From Ruminococcus sp. UBA7014 (lineage in GTDB: Bacteria > Bacillota > Clostridia > Oscillospirales > Ruminococcaceae), in NCBI GenBank assembly GCA_002449575.1, contig DJXC01000154.1, positions 1 through 11,124 on the forward strand: DNA of 11,124 nucleotides, read 5' to 3'. The notes below the pieces were generated by a model that was not told the origin of the DNA, made no database searches, and saw only the letters and a list, made by a program, of their open reading frames with translations. This document shows, in pieces, positions 7,320 through 11,124 of the stretch. How positions within the stretch are numbered: the first letter of the stretch is position 1; every line of letters starts with the position of its first letter. The position numbers and the translations under genes are program-made.

Positions 7320-8021
7320 ATTTATTATTCCATTATGGGCGATTCTATCAGCAGCATTGTCGGCACTGTTCCCGAAGGCTACAGAGTTCACTATGATTAT
7401 GAAAATATGCAGAAAAATGCAATCCGCTATATCAGTGACAGCTGGTGGGCGAAAGTCATTACTCATTTCGGCGGCAGAATCTGTGTCAATAATTCCTATG
7501 CCGGAAGCTGTGTTGCCGGAAAACATCCTTTCTCCGGAAACAGTGTCAAAAGAACTGCGCTGCTCCATAACGGCAATATTGCACCAGATATTGTCCTGAT
7601 TTATATGGGCATTAAAGATTTCGGCAGAGGTGTGCCGATTGAAAATAAAAATCCGTTCTGGAAAAATCCACGCTCTTTTGAAGGGGCTTATTCCCTCATG
7701 ATAAAACGAATCCGGAATAATTATCCTAACTGCCGGATTATCTGCGGCACAGTTGCAAGAACGTATCATGCCAAAATTCCCAACTGGCAGTTTCCTGAAG
7801 AATTCGCCGGAATTCCTCTCGAAGACTATAACCAGTGTATCCGCTTTCTGGCTCAGAAACAAAAATGCAAAGTTGCTGACCTCTCTGCTAAAAAAATCTA
7901 TTATGAAACACTTGACGGAACTCACCCTACACTTATAGGACATGAGGAACTTGCCCGTGGCTGGATTTCCTGCCTGTCAGAGATTTTATCAAAAATTAGC
8001 AAGAACCCCCACGATGCTTAG
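7317..8021 (+). CDS. SGNH/GDSL-family hydrolase-like protein with altered block III
   Basis: A 234-residue protein of the SGNH hydrolase (esterase/lipase/carbohydrate esterase) superfamily, without a signal peptide and so likely cytoplasmic. Block I is IMGDSIS (Ser10), block II is NNSYAGS (Gly63), and block V is DGTHPT (Asp200, His203). Block III, normally GxND, reads MGIKDFGRG: the oxyanion-hole Asn is Lys100, encoded AAA, one base from an Asn codon. Catalysis may therefore be weakened or altered. The start is TTG at 7317 by Shine-Dalgarno spacing; GTG at 7311 is the alternative. The last residues (from about ILSKISKNPHDA) are read from a hairpin block that resembles an IS200/IS605 right end, so the natural C-terminus may have been replaced. 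It probably shares a transcript with the upstream phosphatase. The substrate is unknown. Confidence 0.8.
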   Translation: MIYYSIMGDSISSIVGTVPEGYRVHYDYENMQKNAIRYISDSWWAKVITHFGGRICVNNSYAGSCVAGKHPFSGNSVKRTALLHNGNIAPDIVLIYMGIKDFGRGVPIENKNPFWKNPRSFEGAYSLMIKRIRNNYPNCRIICGTVARTYHAKIPNWQFPEEFAGIPLEDYNQCIRFLAQKQKCKVADLSAKKIYYETLDGTHPTLIGHEELARGWISCLSEILSKISKNPHDA

Positions 8022-8034
8022 GCGAGGGAAGATG
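7990..8034. repeat. Hairpin block A, IS200/IS605 right-end-like remnant at the SGNH 3' end
   Basis: The block begins CAAAAATTAGCAAG (7990-8003), then has an imperfect hairpin pairing CCCACG (8008-8013) with CGAGGG (8023-8028) through one A-A mismatch, and ends GAAGATG. It matches block B at 9302-9346: 13 of 14 leading bases agree, and TAGGCG.GGG is shared in the 3' arm. Such 'AGCAAGGAAGC + GC hairpin + GGGGA' ends are typical of the right ends of IS200/IS605-type elements and their TnpB guide RNAs. No tnpA or tnpB is present here. The SGNH stop codon TAG (8019-8021) lies in the hairpin loop. Confidence 0.5.
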
Positions 8035-8048
8035 TTACAGCAAACTAC

Positions 8049-8077
8049 TTGCATTTTTCAGGAAGATAGTGTATAAT
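8049..8077 (+). promoter_or_regulatory. Sigma-A-type promoter for prfB
   Basis: TTGCAT at 8049-8054, a 17-base spacer, and a perfect TATAAT at 8072-8077, 46 bases before the prfB start codon. An 11-base direct repeat, TTACAGCAAAC, sits on each side of it (8035-8045 and 8092-8102). Confidence 0.75.
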
Positions 8078-8107
8078 AAAATTAACACGATTTACAGCAA
8101 ACAGAAG

Positions 8108-8126
8108 AAGGAGATTGTTTTTTATG
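8108..8126 (+). promoter_or_regulatory. Ribosome binding site deciding the prfB start
   Basis: AAGGAG at 8108-8113 is ten bases before ATG 8124 but only one base before an in-frame TTG at 8115, so ATG 8124 is chosen. Confidence 0.75.
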
Positions 8127-9245
8127 ATTTTACTTGATGAACTCAAAGTCGAAATGAACGGCTACAGAAAAGAACTCGATGAACTCGGCGAAGTGCTGAA
8201 TATTAAAAAAGCAAAGGAAGAACTCAAAGAGTTACAGGAACAGGCAACAGATGCCAAATTCTGGGATGACCTCGAAAATTCTCAGAAAGTTCTCCAGAAA
8301 ACCAAACAGCTTGAAAATAAAATTACAGATTATGAAAAAATGCAGTCCCGTCTGGAAGATATTCTCACCATGATTGAACTCTGTATGGAAGAAGAAGACG
8401 AAGATATGCAGAACGAAATTGTCACCGAAATGGAAGATTTCAAACAGGCTCTGGAAAATAAGAATCTCGAAACCCTTCTTTCCGGCGAATATGACAGCAA
8501 AAATGCTATCCTGACATTCCATGCCGGCGCAGGCGGTACGGAAGCGCAGGACTGGGCGGAAATGCTCTACCGTATGTATCACAGATGGGCAGAACGGCAT
8601 CACTTTAAAGTACAGCTTCTGGATTACCTTGATGGCGAAGAAGCCGGGCTGAAAAGTGCTTCTATCATGGTCGAAGGCGAAAATGCTTACGGCTATCTCA
8701 AATCCGAAGCCGGCGTTCACAGATTAGTCAGAGTTTCGCCGTTTGATGCTTCCGGCAGAAGACATACTTCTTTTGCTGCTCTTGAAGTCATGCCCGAAAT
8801 GGATGATAATATTCAGGTCGAAATCCGTGACGAAGATATTGATATGGAAGTCTACCGCTCCAGTGGTGCAGGCGGTCAGAAGGTAAACAAAACCAGTTCC
8901 GCAGTACGCCTGATTCATAAGCCAACCGGAATTGTTACTTCCTGCCAGACACAGAGAAGCCAGTACCAGAATAAAGATTATGCTATGAAAATGCTTGTTG
9001 CAAAACTTGTCGAAATTAAGGAACGGGAACACCTCGAAAAAATTTCTGACATTAAGGGCATTCAGAAAGAAATCGGCTGGGGTGCGCAGATTCGCTCTTA
9101 TGTATTCATGCCTTATACACTTGTAAAAGACCACAGAACCAATTTTGAGAACGGCAATATCAATGCCGTCATGGACGGTGATATAGACGGTTTTATTCAT
9201 GCTTATCTCAAATCCCTGTCTCACGGCACACTTGAACAGAATTAA
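8124..9245 (+). CDS. prfB: Peptide chain release factor 2 (RF2), no programmed frameshift
   Basis: RF2 recognises UGA and UAA stop codons in the ribosomal A site and triggers hydrolysis of the finished peptide. The 373-residue protein has the complete domain set: an N-terminal helical domain (about 1-115) with FWDD, the codon-recognition domain with the RF2-specific tripeptide SPF at 205-207, and the catalytic GGQ loop at 250-252 (SSGAGGQKVNKTSSAVR). These positions equal those in Escherichia coli RF2. Many bacterial prfB genes carry an in-frame UGA near codon 25 read by +1 frameshift; here the reading frame is continuous through that point (about 8190-8205), so this autoregulation is absent. 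It has its own promoter and terminator and is flanked on both sides by related hairpin blocks. Confidence 0.97.
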   Translation: MILLDELKVEMNGYRKELDELGEVLNIKKAKEELKELQEQATDAKFWDDLENSQKVLQKTKQLENKITDYEKMQSRLEDILTMIELCMEEEDEDMQNEIVTEMEDFKQALENKNLETLLSGEYDSKNAILTFHAGAGGTEAQDWAEMLYRMYHRWAERHHFKVQLLDYLDGEEAGLKSASIMVEGENAYGYLKSEAGVHRLVRVSPFDASGRRHTSFAALEVMPEMDDNIQVEIRDEDIDMEVYRSSGAGGQKVNKTSSAVRLIHKPTGIVTSCQTQRSQYQNKDYAMKMLVAKLVEIKEREHLEKISDIKGIQKEIGWGAQIRSYVFMPYTLVKDHRTNFENGNINAVMDGDIDGFIHAYLKSLSHGTLEQN

Positions 9246-9252
9246 GAAAAAT

Positions 9253-9282
9253 AAGTCTGCATTCTCATAAATGCAGACTTTT
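9253..9282 (+). terminator. Rho-independent terminator of prfB
   Basis: A perfect 11-bp inverted repeat pairs 9253-9263 with 9270-9280 around the loop CTCATA and is followed by TTTTCCTATTCT. The T-tract is short, but the stem is perfect and starts eight bases after the stop codon. Confidence 0.85.
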
Positions 9283-9301
9283 CCTATTCTCTTATTTTCA
9301 A

Positions 9302-9346
9302 CAAAAGTTAGCAAGGAAGCTCCGCCTCTATAGGCGGGGGAGAATA
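9302..9346. repeat. Hairpin block B, IS200/IS605 right-end-like remnant downstream of prfB
   Basis: The block begins CAAAAGTTAGCAAG (9302-9315), followed by GAAG and an 8-bp hairpin pairing 9320-9327 with 9332-9339 (one G-T wobble, loop CTAT), then GAGAATATG. It is the better-preserved relative of block A at 7990-8034. It has no T-tract, so it is not a plain terminator. The form resembles the right end of IS200/IS605-type elements; no transposase or TnpB gene is present, so it would be a solo end or a small non-autonomous element. Confidence 0.5.
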
Positions 9347-9480
9347 TGAATTTTAGGAATGCTTTGCGAAAAACTTGTACGCTTGCAAATATGCACCTCT
9401 TTTTATACATATAGTTATATTTTGCGTGAAAGTATACAAAATCTTCAGTCCGGAAATAGAAATATTTTACTCCGAAAACG
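9347..9480. other. AT-rich intergenic stretch without a recognised gene
   Basis: The prfB to repeat-protein gap (9246-9568, 323 bases) holds the prfB terminator, hairpin block B and the downstream promoter. In this remaining part I see no credible reading frame, RNA fold or promoter on either strand, only short weak inverted repeats such as ATATAGTTATAT near 9418-9430. It could be the remains of an element attached to block B. Confidence 0.5.
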
Positions 9481-9481
9481 C

Positions 9482-9510
9482 TTGACTTTTTGGAAACAGC
9501 GTGATATAAT
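9482..9510 (+). promoter_or_regulatory. Sigma-A-type promoter for the secreted repeat protein
   Basis: TTGACT at 9482-9487, a 17-base spacer, and a perfect TATAAT at 9505-9510. The expected transcript start leaves a leader of about 50 bases before the start codon. Confidence 0.82.
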
Positions 9511-9568
9511 AGTCTTGCAAACAAAAAATAAAAGTAAATCCAGTATGTATATTTTTCGGGAGGATTTT

Positions 9569-11124
9569 ATGATGACGAATATGAAGAAAATGCTGGCAGT
9601 GTTATCTGCCTGCACTTTAATGACTGGTATCAGCGCAAATATTTCCGCTTTTGCAGAAACAACTTTGAATCCTGTGCAGAGCATTATTGCCTCTGCTGAC
9701 GAAGCAGAAAACTTCTTAGGCACTTGGGGACAGGACAGATGTACAATTACTATCTCCAAAGAAACGGACGGAAACGGCTATCAGGTAGCTGTCAGATGGA
9801 GTACCAATGCTGCACAGTCTGCAACATGGACATATAGTCATTGTACTTTTGTAAACGGAACACTCGGCGCATCTTTCAGCTGTAATGGTCAGGCTTCTCA
9901 CAGCCTGCTGACTTATGCAGAAGACGGTACAATTACTGACGCTGATGTACAGTATACAAACGGAAGCGGCATTTTCAGAATTAAAGATAATGTACTCTAC
10001 TGGGAAGACCTGATGGAAGATGTTGCCAATGATATGACATTTCTCAAGGGAGAGACAAATTCTTCCGTATCCGCAGAAGACTGCCTTGGCAAATGGGGAA
10101 GCGGCAAATGCACAATTGAAATTTCCAGAGAAACAGACGAAAACGGCTATCAAATCGCTGTTACATGGAGAAACACTGCCACACAGGTTGCAAAATGGTA
10201 TTATAATCACTGTACTTTTGAAAACGGCACATTTACCTGTAATAAAAATGCTTCTTACAGTGTGCTTACTTACACAGAAGACGACACAATTACAAGTGCT
10301 GATGTAAAATATACCGATGGAAGCGGTACATTTACAGTACAGGATAATCAGCTTTACTGGAATGACCTGATTGATGATGTTGCCAGTGGTGTTGCTTTTG
10401 CAAAAGAAGCTGATGCTTTTGAAATTTCCGCAGAAGATTATCTTGGTACATGGGGCAGCGGCAAATGCACTATCATTATTTCCAAAGAACAGGGAAACAA
10501 CGGCTATCATGTATCTGTCACATGGAGAGACAATGCCGCAGAAGCTTCCATATGGACATACAGTCACTGTACTTTTAAAAATGGCACATTCTTCTGTAGC
10601 GAAGAAGGTTCTCACAGTGTAATTACCTATGCAGAAGACGACACAATTGCAAATGTTTCCTTAAAAAGCACAAACGGAAGTGCTACATTCACAATTCAGG
10701 AAAATCAGCTTTACTGGAATGACCTGAAAGACGATGCCGCCTATGGTATGATTTTTGTTAAGGGTGCTGATGCACCTGTTCCAGCACCGGCAGGCGACTG
10801 CTTAGGTACATGGGGCAGTGGCAAGTGTACAATCGTCATCTCCGAAGAAGAAGACGGAAACGGTTATCAGGCTGCTGTGACATGGAGAGACAATGCGGAA
10901 CAGATTTCAACATGGTCATATCGTCGCTGCACTTTCGATAACGGTACTTTTTTCTGTATCGGAGAAGCTTCTCACAGTGTTATCACCTATGCAGAAGACG
11001 GCACAGCCAATACGACAGTAAGATATACTGGCGGAAGCGGCACATTCACAGTGGAAAACAATCTGCTTTACTGGAATGACCTGATTGATAATGTTGCCGA
11101 AGGTACAATTTTCATAAAAGGAGC
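9569..11124 (+). CDS. Secreted protein of tandem ~120-residue repeats, 3'-truncated by window edge
   Basis: The frame is open to the window edge, giving 518 residues. An N-terminal signal peptide has KK at 6-7, a hydrophobic core and a likely signal peptidase I site after AFA (27-29). After a linker come at least four tandem repeats starting at residues 50, 173, 292 and 412 (periods 123, 119, 120). Each follows LGxWGSGKCTI-x-IS, GY-x-x-x-VTWR, W-x-Y-x-HCTF-x-NGTF-x-C, SHSVITYAEDDTI, GSGTFTV and LYWNDLIDD-A, with three conserved cysteines, and looks all-beta. A Pro/Ala linker (APVPAPAG) precedes the fourth repeat. I recall similar single domains of unknown function in secreted Clostridia proteins, but cannot name a family, so no activity is assigned. 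GGGAGG at 9558-9563 supports ATG 9569 or the adjacent ATG 9572. The gene has its own promoter; any C-terminal anchor or dockerin would lie beyond the window. Confidence 0.85.
   Translation, partial: MMTNMKKMLAVLSACTLMTGISANISAFAETTLNPVQSIIASADEAENFLGTWGQDRCTITISKETDGNGYQVAVRWSTNAAQSATWTYSHCTFVNGTLGASFSCNGQASHSLLTYAEDGTITDADVQYTNGSGIFRIKDNVLYWEDLMEDVANDMTFLKGETNSSVSAEDCLGKWGSGKCTIEISRETDENGYQIAVTWRNTATQVAKWYYNHCTFENGTFTCNKNASYSVLTYTEDDTITSADVKYTDGSGTFTVQDNQLYWNDLIDDVASGVAFAKEADAFEISAEDYLGTWGSGKCTIIISKEQGNNGYHVSVTWRDNAAEASIWTYSHCTFKNGTFFCSEEGSHSVITYAEDDTIANVSLKSTNGSATFTIQENQLYWNDLKDDAAYGMIFVKGADAPVPAPAGDCLGTWGSGKCTIVISEEEDGNGYQAAVTWRDNAEQISTWSYRRCTFDNGTFFCIGEASHSVITYAEDGTANTTVRYTGGSGTFTVENNLLYWNDLIDNVAEGTIFIKG
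9716..11124 (+). repeat. Four tandem coding repeats (about 357-369 bp each)
   Basis: Repeat units begin at 9716, 10085, 10442 and 10802; the last is cut by the window. Similarity holds at DNA level too: the same 20 bases, GCTTTACTGGAATGACCTGA, occur at 10351-10370, 10708-10727 and 11065-11084, exactly 357 bp apart each time. The first unit is the most divergent, so units 2-4 are probably the more recent duplications or have been homogenised. Confidence 0.9.

Noticed and set aside
7990..8034. Hairpin block A as the terminator of the SGNH gene
   Set aside because: The stem is imperfect and no T-tract follows (GAAGATGTTAC), and its relative block B also lacks one.
9302..9346. Hairpin block B as a riboswitch leader for the repeat-protein gene
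   Set aside because: The promoter of that gene lies downstream at 9482-9510, so the block would not be in its transcript, and it matches no riboswitch fold I know.
9602..9613. Possible lipobox (LSAC) in the signal peptide of the repeat protein
   Set aside because: The hydrophobic stretch before this Cys is only about five to six residues, too short for a lipoprotein signal; a longer core leading to AFA then Glu fits signal peptidase I better. Not fully excluded.
9716..10615. Open frame of 299 codons on the minus strand opposite the repeat protein
   Set aside because: Its apparent internal repeats mirror the repeats on the plus strand. The plus-strand frame has a promoter, ribosome binding site and signal peptide; this one has none.
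1..11124. CRISPR array, tRNA, rRNA or phage genes
   Set aside because: No regularly spaced short repeats, cloverleaf-like stretches, rRNA core sequences or phage structural genes were seen on either strand.

Overview
The window looks like a chromosomal segment of an anaerobic, moderately AT-rich low-GC Gram-positive bacterium (Clostridia, most likely a Ruminococcus-like member of the Oscillospiraceae). The signs are a large homodimer-type pyruvate:ferredoxin oxidoreductase, strong AGGAGG-type ribosome binding sites, near-consensus sigma-A promoters with 17-18 nt spacers, TTG start codons, and a Bacillus-type YdbS/YdbT membrane pair. The genus is an inference.

Layout: (1) 1-3027 (+), the C-terminal ~1008 residues of pyruvate:ferredoxin oxidoreductase (nifJ/por), cut by the left edge, followed by a 20-bp duplication of its own 3' end and a strong hairpin terminator. 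(2) 3119-4405 (-), a sodium:amino acid (AGCS) symporter, convergent with nifJ; its stop codon lies inside the nifJ terminator hairpin. (3) 4495-6421 (+), a two-gene overlapping unit of bacterial-PH-domain membrane proteins (YdbS-like, YdbT-like) with its own promoter and terminator. (4) 6559-7257 (+), a PPP-type metallophosphatase behind a near-consensus promoter, then 7317-8021 (+), an SGNH/GDSL-like hydrolase with no terminator between them. (5) 8124-9245 (+), prfB (release factor 2), in a single frame without the programmed frameshift, with its own promoter and terminator. (6) 9569-11124 (+), the start of a secreted protein built of at least four ~120-residue repeats, cut by the right edge.

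Most genes are housekeeping or ordinary accessory genes in separate short transcription units; no multi-gene pathway is visible. The least ordinary features are two related ~45-bp hairpin blocks flanking prfB that resemble the right ends of IS200/IS605-type elements, one of which supplies the C-terminus and stop codon of the SGNH gene; an Asn-to-Lys change in the catalytic block III of that SGNH protein; and the tandem-repeat secreted protein. I see no convincing new multi-gene system, CRISPR array, tRNA or rRNA.
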